Source: Candidatus Cloacimonadota bacterium
Lineage (GTDB): Bacteria > Cloacimonadota > Cloacimonadia > Cloacimonadales > TCS61
Assembly (NCBI GenBank): GCA_027858325.1
Contig: JAQICU010000254.1
Span: forward strand, 1 to 23,821
Reading direction: 5' to 3'
DNA: 23,821 nucleotides
Part shown: positions 1 through 7,392 of the stretch, piece after piece
Numbering within the stretch: the first letter of the stretch is position 1
Layout: the number at the start of each line of letters is the position of its first letter
Translations under genes and position numbers: made by a program
The notes under the pieces: generated by a model
Databases searched by the model: none
The model's input: the letters and a program-made list of their open reading frames with translations, nothing else
What the model was told of the DNA's origin: nothing

Positions 1-260
1 AAAAAAGGAATAAAATGTTTTGTTAAAACCACAAGTTGAAATTTTTCTGTTATTTCTTTAAAATTGAAAATTATTGATGAACCGATTTGGTCTTTTATTT
101 TCATCATAATTGAGCAAGGTCCTGAACCCATTATGTATAAGAAAAGAGGTTTAAGCTTTTTGGATTCTTCATAACCCTTAACATAAAAAATTATTTGTTC
201 GCTATCATCTTGTTTAATTATTCTTTTAATGAATCCATATTTTGAAACATAATCTTCCAT
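1..260 (-). CDS. Partial alpha/beta-hydrolase-like protein (N-terminal 86 residues)
   Basis: An open frame starts at an ATG at 258-260, preceded by an AGAGGA ribosome binding site, and stays open for 86 codons to the window edge, so the C-terminal part is missing. The protein starts MEDYVSKYGF. After a short beta-rich stretch it has KPLFLYIMGSG, then a region ending LVVLTKHFIPF. A hydrophobic strand followed by a GSG turn, then a second strand and a 'K..IPF' segment, is the usual opening of FCB-group alpha/beta hydrolases (oxyanion-hole strand, then the loop before helix A). The nucleophile elbow and catalytic triad would lie outside the window, so the enzyme class is inference. It is separated from the upstream permease by a hairpin-rich spacer. 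Confidence 0.6.
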   Translation of the reverse strand, partial: MEDYVSKYGFIKRIIKQDDSEQIIFYVKGYEESKKLKPLFLYIMGSGPCSIMMKIKDQIGSSIIFNFKEITEKFQLVVLTKHFIPF

Positions 261-290
261 TATCTATTCCTCTGTTTAAATCAATATCGT

Positions 291-413
291 GTAATGTTTT
301 GCGTGTGCGGCGGGATCGGAACGATCACGCCCAAAACAAACAACCCAAACCCTGAACCGAAAGGTTCAGACAAAAACACTGACCAGCCCTACTGCCGACA
401 CGCTTGTTATGGG
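291..413. repeat. Spacer with imperfect long inverted repeat and a GAAA-loop hairpin
   Basis: GCGTGTGCGGC at 301-311 is nearly complementary to GCCGACACGC at 394-403, so the whole spacer can fold. Inside, CTGAACC-GAAA-GGTTCAG (352-369) is a perfect 7-bp stem with a GNRA tetraloop. No T-run follows on either strand, so it does not look like an intrinsic terminator. The right end runs into the TGTTATGGGTAGTA inverted repeat next to the permease gene. The fold and GTTATGGG ending recall integron attC sites, but a matching opposite end is missing. Confidence 0.45.
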
Positions 414-418
414 TAGTA
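405..418 (+). repeat. 14-bp inverted repeat, left copy, flanking the permease gene
   Basis: TGTTATGGGTAGTA at 405-418 is the exact reverse complement of TACTACCCATAACA at 2847-2860. The two copies bracket the permease gene closely: 8 bases beyond its stop and 29 bases upstream of its start. Confidence 0.65.
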
Positions 419-426
419 TACATGAT

Positions 427-2817
427 CTATTCATACTTCATCGTATCAACTGGATTTGCGAGTGATGCTTTGATAGATAAAAAACTCATGGTCAACAATG
501 ATACGCTAAGTCCAGCTAAACCGGCAATAATAAAAATCCAAAAACTAATTTCAGTTTTATAAGCAAAATTCAAAAGCCATTTATTCATTAGGTAAATAAC
601 TATCGGGATAGCTATAACAGTTGAAATTAACGTTAACCAGATTATCTCACTTGAAAGATGTTTTAATATTCTGAAAGAGGAAGCTCCAAATACTTTGCGA
701 ATTCCAATCTCTTTAGATTTTTGTTCTGTGATGAACATAGTGAGTCCGAATAGACCCAGACAAGCCACAAAAATTGCAAATAATGTACAATAGCTAATTG
801 CCTTACCAAAATTTTGAGTTTCCCAATACAGTTGATCAATTGTTTCATCTACGAATTCAAATTCAAAGGGAGCTTCTTTGCCTGTATTAAATTTACTCCA
901 TGTCTGTTCAATAAATTTTATTGTTTCTTGAACATTGTAAGGTGATAATTTGATTCCCACATATCCATTTTGAGATATTGGGCTATATTGGAAGATCATT
1001 GATTCAATTTCATAATATAAACTATGAAAGTGAAAATCTTTAACAATTCCAATTATTTCTTTGTCTCTTATCGTCTTACCTATAGGATCATCAATATGTA
1101 ATTGTTTTACAGCAGTCTCGTTTATAATGATCGAGTTTAATGTATCAGCCGCAAATTTTTTGGAAAATGATCTCCCACTTACCATCTCAATGTTAAAGGT
1201 TTCAAAGAAATTGAAATCTACGTGATTATACTCTATCGGTATTTGTTGATCAGGATCGTCAAAAAGCGTTTCCATCGTTATCATTCTACCATCATTAGGT
1301 GGGAGAAAAAACCCACCCGTTACATTGAAAATATTTGGGTTTCTGCTTAGTTCATCAAGGAATGAATAATAATGCTCACTGAAATCTCCGCTAGTCAATT
1401 CCATCGTAAGTAATTGCTCTTTATCAAATCCCAAATTAGTATTGGTAACAAAATAAAGTTGTTTGTAAATAATAAGTGAAGAAGATATCAAGCCAATGAA
1501 AATAGTCATTTGCAGGCAAATTATAATTCGACGGAAAAGAGACTTTGAACTGGAAGTAGAAATACTGCTTTTGAGAATTTTCAGCGGATCAAGACGCGAA
1601 ATATAAAAAGCTACATAGCTGCCCGAAGCTAAACCAACCAACAATGTTATAACAATCAGAGAAAGCGGATAAATATAATTTTTGATATAATTAATATCGA
1701 GAGGAACATTTAGAAAATGAACAATCCCGGGACGTAATAAATAGGTTAGCCCAATAGCAAGGAAGCAGGCTATGAATGAAGTGAAAACAGATTCAAACAT
1801 GATCTGTTTGATTAAACTTTTCCGTTCAGCTCCCACAATTTTTCTAACAGCAATTTCTTTGGAACGCTTTATTGATTGAGCTGTAGAGAGAATAATAAAA
1901 TTCGTGCAAGCAATAAATAGGATGAGGAAGGCTATGCTGGAAAATAGGTATATATCTGCAAGATTTCCACTCCTTGTTGGATTATTTGTAAAATCATTTG
2001 ATTGTAAATAAATATGCTTTAGCGGCTGAATATCATAAGTAATCTGCATCCCTTCATAATGATGCTTGGCAGGGATTTTGTTCATTTTATCTATGAAAGC
2101 TTTACGATCACAATCTGCTTTTAGCAAAACATAAGTTTGGTAATAACTAAAAGACCATTGTTCAAAATAAACTCCATCACCATATCTGTTTTGAATAAAT
2201 TGGAAAAATTTCTTGGCAAGATCAATATTAACTAGAAAAGGCATAGGGAAAGTGGAATTTGTTGGAACGTTTTTCAATACTCCTTTTACCGTAAAATTTA
2301 TTGTTTCACCATACATTCTTACCGGAAGTATTTTCCCAACCGGATTTTCATCGGGGAAGTGTTTTGCTGCACGTGTCTCTGAAAGAAGAATATCATATGG
2401 ATCTGTTAAGGCATTTTCACGAGAACCGTAAACAAAATCTAATGTAAGAATATCAAGAATTTCGGGATCTACACAATTGAAATAGTTCTGTTCGAATTTT
2501 TCATTGTGCTCTATTTCAACACCAATTACTCTAGTACGTGCTACAATTTCCACTTCCGGATATTCATCCCGCAAAACCGGAGCTAGCAGATATGATGTCC
2601 CAGATTCTATCCAATCCAAATCTTTTTGATATCTTGTTACCCGAATTATCCTATCGGCATTATTATTGTAAGCGTCGTATGAAGTTTCGTGATGTACATA
2701 AAGCACAATAAGAAAAACCAGTGCTAAACCGATTGCTAAACCAAAGATGTTGAGGAATGAATAAATTTTGTTTCTTTTAAAATTTCTTAAGATAATCTTC
2801 AAGTAATTTTTTATCAT
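427..2817 (-). CDS. FtsX/MacB-type ABC transporter permease
   Basis: The 796-residue membrane protein has the double FtsX layout of FCB-group MacB-like permeases. TM1 is at about 20-41, followed by a periplasmic MacB-type domain (about 42-288), three TM segments (about 289-311, 341-362, 383-407), TM5 (430-452), a second periplasmic domain and three final TM segments (about 674-697, 725-745, 758-782). The cytoplasmic loop signatures RSKEIAVRKIVGA (about 318-330) and KSKEIGIRKVFGA (about 700-712) mark the two FtsX modules. The start ATG has a GAGGA site 6 bases upstream; the stop is TAG. The family couples to a separate LolD/MacB ATPase to move lipoproteins, peptides or drugs across the envelope, but no ATPase gene is adjacent, so substrate and partner are unknown. 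The gene is bracketed by 14-bp inverted repeats, suggesting it may have arrived as a unit. Confidence 0.88.
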   Translation of the reverse strand: MIKNYLKIILRNFKRNKIYSFLNIFGLAIGLALVFLIVLYVHHETSYDAYNNNADRIIRVTRYQKDLDWIESGTSYLLAPVLRDEYPEVEIVARTRVIGVEIEHNEKFEQNYFNCVDPEILDILTLDFVYGSRENALTDPYDILLSETRAAKHFPDENPVGKILPVRMYGETINFTVKGVLKNVPTNSTFPMPFLVNIDLAKKFFQFIQNRYGDGVYFEQWSFSYYQTYVLLKADCDRKAFIDKMNKIPAKHHYEGMQITYDIQPLKHIYLQSNDFTNNPTRSGNLADIYLFSSIAFLILFIACTNFIILSTAQSIKRSKEIAVRKIVGAERKSLIKQIMFESVFTSFIACFLAIGLTYLLRPGIVHFLNVPLDINYIKNYIYPLSLIVITLLVGLASGSYVAFYISRLDPLKILKSSISTSSSKSLFRRIIICLQMTIFIGLISSSLIIYKQLYFVTNTNLGFDKEQLLTMELTSGDFSEHYYSFLDELSRNPNIFNVTGGFFLPPNDGRMITMETLFDDPDQQIPIEYNHVDFNFFETFNIEMVSGRSFSKKFAADTLNSIIINETAVKQLHIDDPIGKTIRDKEIIGIVKDFHFHSLYYEIESMIFQYSPISQNGYVGIKLSPYNVQETIKFIEQTWSKFNTGKEAPFEFEFVDETIDQLYWETQNFGKAISYCTLFAIFVACLGLFGLTMFITEQKSKEIGIRKVFGASSFRILKHLSSEIIWLTLISTVIAIPIVIYLMNKWLLNFAYKTEISFWIFIIAGLAGLSVSLLTMSFLSIKASLANPVDTMKYE

Positions 2818-2846
2818 TAATTCCTCTTTTATTAAGTTTACTGGTT

Positions 2847-2860
2847 ACTACCCATAACAT
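2847..2860 (-). repeat. 14-bp inverted repeat, right copy, flanking the permease gene
   Basis: TACTACCCATAACA is the perfect inverse of 405-418. Beyond it lies GC-rich sequence (CTGCACGCCACGCCC) resembling the GC-rich CGACACGC that adjoins the left copy, so the similarity of the two ends may extend past 14 bp imperfectly. Confidence 0.65.
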
Positions 2861-3078
2861 CTGCACGCCACGCCCATTTTTTTATGGCACATAACAACTT
2901 ATAGTTACAGTAATTTTGTGGTGTCATAACTTTTTTCAAGTGGTTATTGTACAACACATAAATTATACATCTCCAGTGCTTTTTTAAAAATTCATTTCGT
3001 TTCAAATATTAACCATCAATGCAAAATTGAAATTATGAAGTTGAGACATGAGTGTCAAATAGAAAAGTGAAATGGGTA

Positions 3079-3119
3079 ATGAAAAAGAACAGCCTGAGAA
3101 ATTTCTCAGGCTGTTCTTT
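3079..3119 (-). terminator. Intrinsic terminator of the metallopeptidase gene
   Basis: Positions 3084-3119 form a perfect 36-base palindrome with a GC-rich core (AACAGCCTGAGAA paired with TTCTCAGGCTGTT). Read on the minus strand it is followed by TTTTTC. It begins 4 bases after the peptidase stop codon, which is the expected position. Confidence 0.85.
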
Positions 3120-3123
3120 AATA

Positions 3124-4800
3124 CTATTTCATCAGGATCATTTTCCTGGTATCAATAACCTTATTATTAACCATTAATTTATAGTAATAAATTCCTGATG
3201 AAACAGGTTGATTATTCTCGTTGGTTCCATCCCAGTAAATTGAATTCGATTCTCCTTCGACTCCGCTCAGGATGACATCGTATTTCTTAATTTTCTGTCC
3301 TCTCAGATTATAGATTTCAATTCGTGCTAATTCGAGTGAATTCATGGTTTCAAACGAGATCGTGGTGGAAGGATTAAAAGGGTTGGGATAATTTTTCAAA
3401 TCAGCAGCGGTAATTTCCAATATATTATCGTCTGCGTCCGTATTATTCGAAATTTCATAACTATAATTCAGGGTTGAATTATTTGCATTCGGAAAGACAA
3501 GAACCATTCGATAATATTCATCCGACATTTCCGGCTAGTCAATATCCAACACGCTATCCGCATTGAAAAAATCGACTGTTGATACAACGGTATTGCTTAT
3601 GCGAATAACTCCCACATTAATGGGATGATTAACTTCCAGATGTAGATTAAAGTTCTGCCCGTTCGGTGTCAGTCTCACATAATCAGTTGCCCATGAATTT
3701 GTAGTTCCGCTGCCCGAAACAGGATACGTTGTGTGGTAGTGAGTTGAATTAAAAATTGGAAGCTCCAGATTTTCGTAATTATATAGTCCTTCTTCAACAT
3801 CAGGATCATCGAGATAATTTGCCACAGTCCAATTATTGAAAATTGCTTCAAAGGGAATCGTGTAGCCGTGTTCTACAAGTTGATTAGAAATTCCTGAGAT
3901 AGAATTCAAGGGTTCGCTGACTAGATCTTTGATAATTGTTTCATCATCAAATTGCTCTGCAAAATAGGTGAAGAACAACATAGTTTTTACATAATCTGCC
4001 CATTCCTGGTTCCAGGTATTCAAAGAGTTGTCAGGATTGGAATTGAATTGAGAAATTGGATCGGGCATACCGAAATAGACCATTGCCAGTTCTGCTAAAC
4101 CTTCATCTACCCAGGCTTCTTCATTTATATCACCACCCCAGTGAATAAGATGTTCCAATTCATGTGCCAGAACTGAAATCCTGATAGGATCGGTAGGATC
4201 CAAAGGATAACAGGTCATATAGATCATTTCGCATTCATTGCTGTGTCCGGGTGGATTCATCATTTGCGCTTCAGCTTCCGTAACCTGGTTGTAACTGCTG
4301 AAATATCCATCAAACGTACTTCCACTATAAGAACCGAGAGCAGAATAAAAAACAATCAGTCTGGGATCATTATCCAGTTCATCCGGCATCTCACCAAAAT
4401 GCAAAGTATCCATTTCTACAACCCCGTAATCATCGCCGTTCATAGTTTCAAATTCCAGATAATTGAATACCTCTTGAACATCCGCTTCATCCATATTGAT
4501 CTGCCACTCTTCATCAGCCACAAAAACATAACAATGTTCACCAACTGCTCTGCAGGTTGCTGGAATTTGAAGCCATCCCGGGGGCATAACTGATAGATCA
4601 TAACGCCAGTAAATTTGTTGATCTCCTACTTCATATTCACGTGTATTTCGAGATTGTTTGATCTGCTGATGAAGTTCCATATCGGAAACTCTTTGTGACT
4701 CATTCTTAATATGTGTTTGGAATTCTGAGAATGATTCGAAATCACCAGCATATACTGTAAGACTAACCATCATAATTAAAACAACAATAAAAAATTTCAT
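3124..4800 (-). pseudogene. Secreted HExxH metallopeptidase with C-terminal sorting domain, broken by an in-frame TAG
   Basis: An ATG at 4798-4800 with a strong GGAGGAG site begins a Sec signal peptide (MKFFIVVLIMMVSLTVYA, residues 1-18). The mature part carries a zinc-peptidase motif HELEH (213-217) and, downstream, AWVDEGLAE (229-237) with a likely third ligand Glu233, a gluzincin-like arrangement. The first frame stops at TAG (3535-3537) after 421 residues. The very next codons, in the same frame, continue PEMSDEYYRMVLVFPN and run to a sorting domain with NPFNPSTTISFE, GIYYYKL and a final KMILMK, ending at 3124. The intact gene would be 558 residues. One CAG-to-TAG change would explain the break. 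TAG also ends mvhA, the maturation protease and the permease here, so it is a normal stop in this genome. The truncated product would keep its catalytic motif but lose its secretion/anchoring tail. Sequencing error is possible. Confidence 0.8.
3253..3278 (+). repeat. Hairpin-repeat fragment inside the peptidase coding sequence
   Basis: TCCTTCGACTCCGCTCAGG followed by ATGACAT matches the outer arms (CCTTCGA...CTCAGGATGACA) of the intergenic repeats at 5011-5055 and 6697-6741, but is short and lacks the long inner stem. It is translated in frame on the minus strand as DVILSGVEGE, in the loop of the sorting domain between QKIKKY and NSIYWDGT. Confidence 0.65.
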
Positions 4801-4868
4801 AAACTCCTCCGTTTTGTTTTTTTTAATTAATCTAACATATCCAAAGAGCTTAATTGCTTTACTGCTGT

Positions 4869-4900
4869 AAAGAAAAAAGCGCACAAATTTCTTTGTGCGC
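4869..4900 (-). terminator. Intrinsic terminator at the end of the malic enzyme transcript
   Basis: GCGCACAAA and TTTGTGCGC (4879-4900) form a perfect 9-bp stem with a 4-base loop (GAAA on the minus strand). On the minus strand it is followed by TTTTTTCTTT. It lies about 300 bases after the malic enzyme stop, with hairpin repeats in between, and just upstream of the peptidase gene, so it most likely closes the long metabolic transcription unit. Confidence 0.85.
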
Positions 4901-4944
4901 AAATTATTCAGCTGTCACATTACTTACCACGCAGTAGTGTTACG

Positions 4945-4991
4945 AAGACTGGAATAGTCCCAAAAGATTTTGGGGCGTATCGAAGTGTCAA
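4945..4991 (-). repeat. Hairpin repeat, degenerate copy (minus orientation)
   Basis: The right end GTATCGAAGTGTC matches the family consensus. The inner stem is CCCAAAA-GA-TTTTGGG. The left arm (GACTGGAATA) is a degraded form of CACTGAGTA. Confidence 0.5.
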
Positions 4992-5010
4992 TTAACTTCA
5001 TCGTTTTTAT

Positions 5011-5055
5011 TATCCTTCGATACATCCGACAGTCGCCGGATACTCAGGATGACAT
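5011..5055 (+). repeat. Hairpin repeat, plus orientation
   Basis: The element has outer arms ATCCTTCGATAC and ACTCAGGATGACAT around an inner imperfect stem ATCCGACAGTCGCCGGAT. It forms an inverted pair with the copy at 5087-5127. Confidence 0.7.
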
Positions 5056-5086
5056 CTTTTTGCAGTTTACCTCATAGATTTTGATC

Positions 5087-5127
5087 TGTCACACTGAGTA
5101 GAAACGAAGTTTCATATCGAAGTGTCC
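5087..5127 (-). repeat. Hairpin repeat, minus orientation
   Basis: TGTCACACTGAGTA and ATATCGAAGTGTC flank a perfect inner hairpin GAAAC-GAA-GTTTC. Read on the minus strand it fits the same consensus as the plus copies: CTTCGATA, stem, ACTCAG, then TGACA. Confidence 0.7.
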
Positions 5128-5148
5128 TTCACATTTATCATTCTTCAT

Positions 5149-5192
5149 TATCCCTCAAAACATCCGATAGTCGCCGGATACTCAGGAGGACA
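5149..5192 (+). repeat. Hairpin repeat, degenerate plus copy
   Basis: The inner stem CATCCGATAGTCGCCGGATA is identical to that of 5011-5055 except for one base, while the outer arms (TATCCCTCAAAA and CTCAGGAGGACA) have drifted. It looks like a local duplicate of that copy. Confidence 0.6.
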
Positions 5193-5199
5193 ACTTTAT

Positions 5200-6654
5200 T
5201 TATTTAATTTGATCTATAGCCCAAGCAATCGCTTTCTGCAGCATTTCATCAGAAGGTTTATCAATATACCCTGTATCCATTAGTTGTTTGGTCATTCCGC
5301 GTGAATATTCAATATCAGCTTTTGCTTTTTGGAATGCTTCATCCCAGGTCATTTCCACACGGGCAACTCCATCTTTGATCGCCTGCATGGCAACATCAGC
5401 AGCTTCTACCGCAAATACTCCGGCTTCATCCATTGTCGGAACTATATTTTCCGGATCAATTCCTCGTTTTTCTGCATAATCTGCCAGAGAATGTGCTGCT
5501 GCGATAGCCATATTATCGGTAACTTTCTTGGCACGAACCATTAAAGCACCTTTCAAAATACCCGGGAAACCGATCGAATTATTCACCTGGTTTGGGAAAT
5601 CACCACGTCCGGTAGCTACAATAAATGCTCCGGCTTCTTTGGCTGCATACGGATATATCTCCGGAATCGGGTTAGCGCAAACAAATACGATCGCTTTATT
5701 ATTCATGGTTTTTATCCATTCAGGCTTCACAGTGTCAGGTCCTGGCGTGGAGAGTGCTATCAGTACATCTGCTCCCTTACAAGCTTCTTCGATCCTATCG
5801 ATCTTATTAGGATTAGTGGTTCGGCACAATTCCCATTTACGATAAAACCGCTGATCAGCTTTGATATCTTCTCTGCCAGTATGCAATCCGCCTTTTGAAT
5901 CAAAAAGAGCCATTTTCTTGGGATCTCCGCCAGCAGTGATGATAAAACGAGCTATTGTTGAATTAGAAGCTCCTGCCCCCAGCATTGCAATTTTTATATC
6001 TCCGATCTTTTTCTCTGCCAGTTTCAGAGCATTGATAAGTCCTGCCAGAGTAACACAAGCAGTTCCCTGTGCATCATCGTGCCAAACGGGAATATCACAT
6101 TCTTCCCGTAGTGTATCTAAAACTTTGTAGCAATTCGGCTGAGAAATATCTTCCAGATTAACCGCACCAAAACTGTGTTGACACATTTTCACGAAATCGA
6201 TGATCTTTTGCGGATCGTTCTTTCCATTTTCATCTTTGCTGTCCACACACAGCGCTACTGCATCTACACCACCGAGATATTTCATTAAGAACGCTTTACC
6301 CTCCATCACACCCAGTCCACCTGGAGGAGTACAATCTCCGTCTCCAAGAACACGTGTAGAATCACTGACCACAGCTACCAGATTCCCACGATTAGAAAGC
6401 TCGAAGCTGGTATCATTGTCATCACGGATCGTGGTGGATATTTTGGAAACTCCTGGTGTATACCAGACGTTGAACCAGTTAAATCCAAAAACACCAGCTT
6501 TAGGAACTGTCTGGATCTTCCCACCGTAAAATTTATGTGCGTCTTCCGACATCTTTTTCAGGAATAATGTTTTGCCTTTGGCAATTTGCTCCTGCGAAAA
6601 ATCCTCAGGAAAAACCTCGTTTAAGTTTGTGAGATCGATCTTTAATTTTTCCAT
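5200..6654 (-). CDS. Malic enzyme (NAD(P)-dependent, decarboxylating)
   Basis: The 484-residue cytoplasmic enzyme interconverts malate with pyruvate and CO2 using NAD(P)(H). The catalytic tyrosine motif YTPGVSKI is at about 66-73, the divalent-metal region includes VWHDDAQGTA (about 190-199), a Rossmann loop GAGASNSTIAR follows, then CANPIPEI and the NAD-domain motif TGRGDFPNQVNNSIGFPGI (about 346-364), all typical of the bacterial malic enzyme family. The strand after the Rossmann loop ends ALFDSKG; the Asp leans toward NAD, but I would not assign the cofactor. The start ATG lies 10 bases after AAGGAG. It is the last gene of the metabolic block, separated from fumarase beta by a repeat pair, and takes the malate made by fumarase to pyruvate, or the reverse. 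Confidence 0.93.
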   Translation of the reverse strand: MEKLKIDLTNLNEVFPEDFSQEQIAKGKTLFLKKMSEDAHKFYGGKIQTVPKAGVFGFNWFNVWYTPGVSKISTTIRDDNDTSFELSNRGNLVAVVSDSTRVLGDGDCTPPGGLGVMEGKAFLMKYLGGVDAVALCVDSKDENGKNDPQKIIDFVKMCQHSFGAVNLEDISQPNCYKVLDTLREECDIPVWHDDAQGTACVTLAGLINALKLAEKKIGDIKIAMLGAGASNSTIARFIITAGGDPKKMALFDSKGGLHTGREDIKADQRFYRKWELCRTTNPNKIDRIEEACKGADVLIALSTPGPDTVKPEWIKTMNNKAIVFVCANPIPEIYPYAAKEAGAFIVATGRGDFPNQVNNSIGFPGILKGALMVRAKKVTDNMAIAAAHSLADYAEKRGIDPENIVPTMDEAGVFAVEAADVAMQAIKDGVARVEMTWDEAFQKAKADIEYSRGMTKQLMDTGYIDKPSDEMLQKAIAWAIDQIK

Positions 6655-6696
6655 TCTACATAATCTCCTTATATTTTTTTACTTTTATTCTTTCAC

Positions 6697-6741
6697 TATC
6701 CTTCGATACTTCCGACAGATGTCGGAAACTCAGGATGACAT
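6697..6741 (+). repeat. Hairpin repeat, plus orientation
   Basis: ATCCTTCGATAC and ACTCAGGATGACA surround a perfect 8-bp inner hairpin TTCCGACA-GA-TGTCGGAA. It is paired with an inverted copy 27 bases downstream, the same arrangement as at 5011-5127. Confidence 0.7.
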
Positions 6742-6768
6742 TACATAATTTATCATAAGTTTCTTTCT

Positions 6769-6806
6769 GTCACACTGAGTAGAGACAAAGTCTCGTATCG
6801 AAGTGT
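6769..6806 (-). repeat. Hairpin repeat, minus orientation
   Basis: TGTCACACTGAGTA and GTATCGAAGTGT surround the inner hairpin GAGAC-AAA-GTCTC. The inner stem differs completely from that of 5087-5127 (GAAAC/GTTTC) while the arms are the same, so the stem is kept by compensation rather than by sequence. Confidence 0.7.
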
Positions 6807-6817
6807 AAACAATTTAA

Positions 6818-7366
6818 TTATCTTTTATACTCTTCAACACCGGCTTTGTAAATATCGTTTCCGTAAACATCATTAGCCACAACACAGGGGAAGTTTTCTA
6901 CTTTCATTTCTCTGATAGCTTCAGGTCCCAGATCTTCGTATGCTATCACTTTTGATTCTTTTATAGATTTAGCTACCACAACTGCTGCACCGCCTACTGC
7001 AGCCAGGTAAACTGCTTTGTTTTTTATCATTGAATCAATCACTGTCTGATCTCTCGGTCCTTTACCGATCATCGCTTTCATCCCAACATCCAGAAGTGCA
7101 GGTGCGTATGGATCCATTCTGTAACTTGTGGTAGGTCCGGCTGAACCAATGGGTTTTCCGGGTGGAGCGGGAGCAGGTCCTACATAATATATAATTTGCC
7201 CTTTTGCATCAAATGGAAGTTTTTCTCCTTTTTCCAGAAGCTCCACAAGTCTTTTATGAGCTGCATCTCGCCCTGTGTAAACGGTACCTGTAATATATAC
7301 TTGATCTCCAATCTTCAATTTTTCCAGATCTGCGGTTTTTAATGGTGTGGTTAAATGTACTTCCAT
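6818..7366 (-). CDS. fumB: Fumarate hydratase class I, beta subunit
   Basis: The 182-residue protein corresponds to the C-terminal swivelling domain of the iron-sulfur (class I) fumarase/tartrate dehydratase family. Visible signatures are GTVYTGRDAAHKRL (about 27-40), GPAPAPPGKPIGSAGPTTSYR (about 63-83) and MIGKG. It pairs with the alpha subunit to hydrate fumarate to malate reversibly. The ATG follows GGAGAAAACA, a clear ribosome binding site. In two-subunit fumarases the alpha and beta genes are normally adjacent; here a GxxExxY gene bounded by inverted repeats separates them by about 520 bases. Confidence 0.92.
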   Translation of the reverse strand: MEVHLTTPLKTADLEKLKIGDQVYITGTVYTGRDAAHKRLVELLEKGEKLPFDAKGQIIYYVGPAPAPPGKPIGSAGPTTSYRMDPYAPALLDVGMKAMIGKGPRDQTVIDSMIKNKAVYLAAVGGAAVVVAKSIKESKVIAYEDLGPEAIREMKVENFPCVVANDVYGNDIYKAGVEEYKR

Positions 7367-7392
7367 TGTTTTCTCCTTTTTTTAGCAACGAA

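Larger units (their letters stand above)
2818..3123. other. Intergenic region upstream of the permease
   Basis: No gene is visible here. The stretch holds the right copy of the permease-flanking inverted repeat, a second GTTATGTGCC-like sequence (minus strand of 2886-2895), and the peptidase terminator at its right end. On the minus strand a TATAAT hexamer at 2962-2967 could be a -10 box for the permease, but there is no convincing -35 at 17 bases, so I give it little weight. Confidence 0.5.

Noticed and set aside
352..369. Terminator of the permease gene at the GAAA-loop hairpin
   Set aside because: The 7-bp stem is good, but no T-run follows on the minus strand (the next bases are GGTTTGGG).
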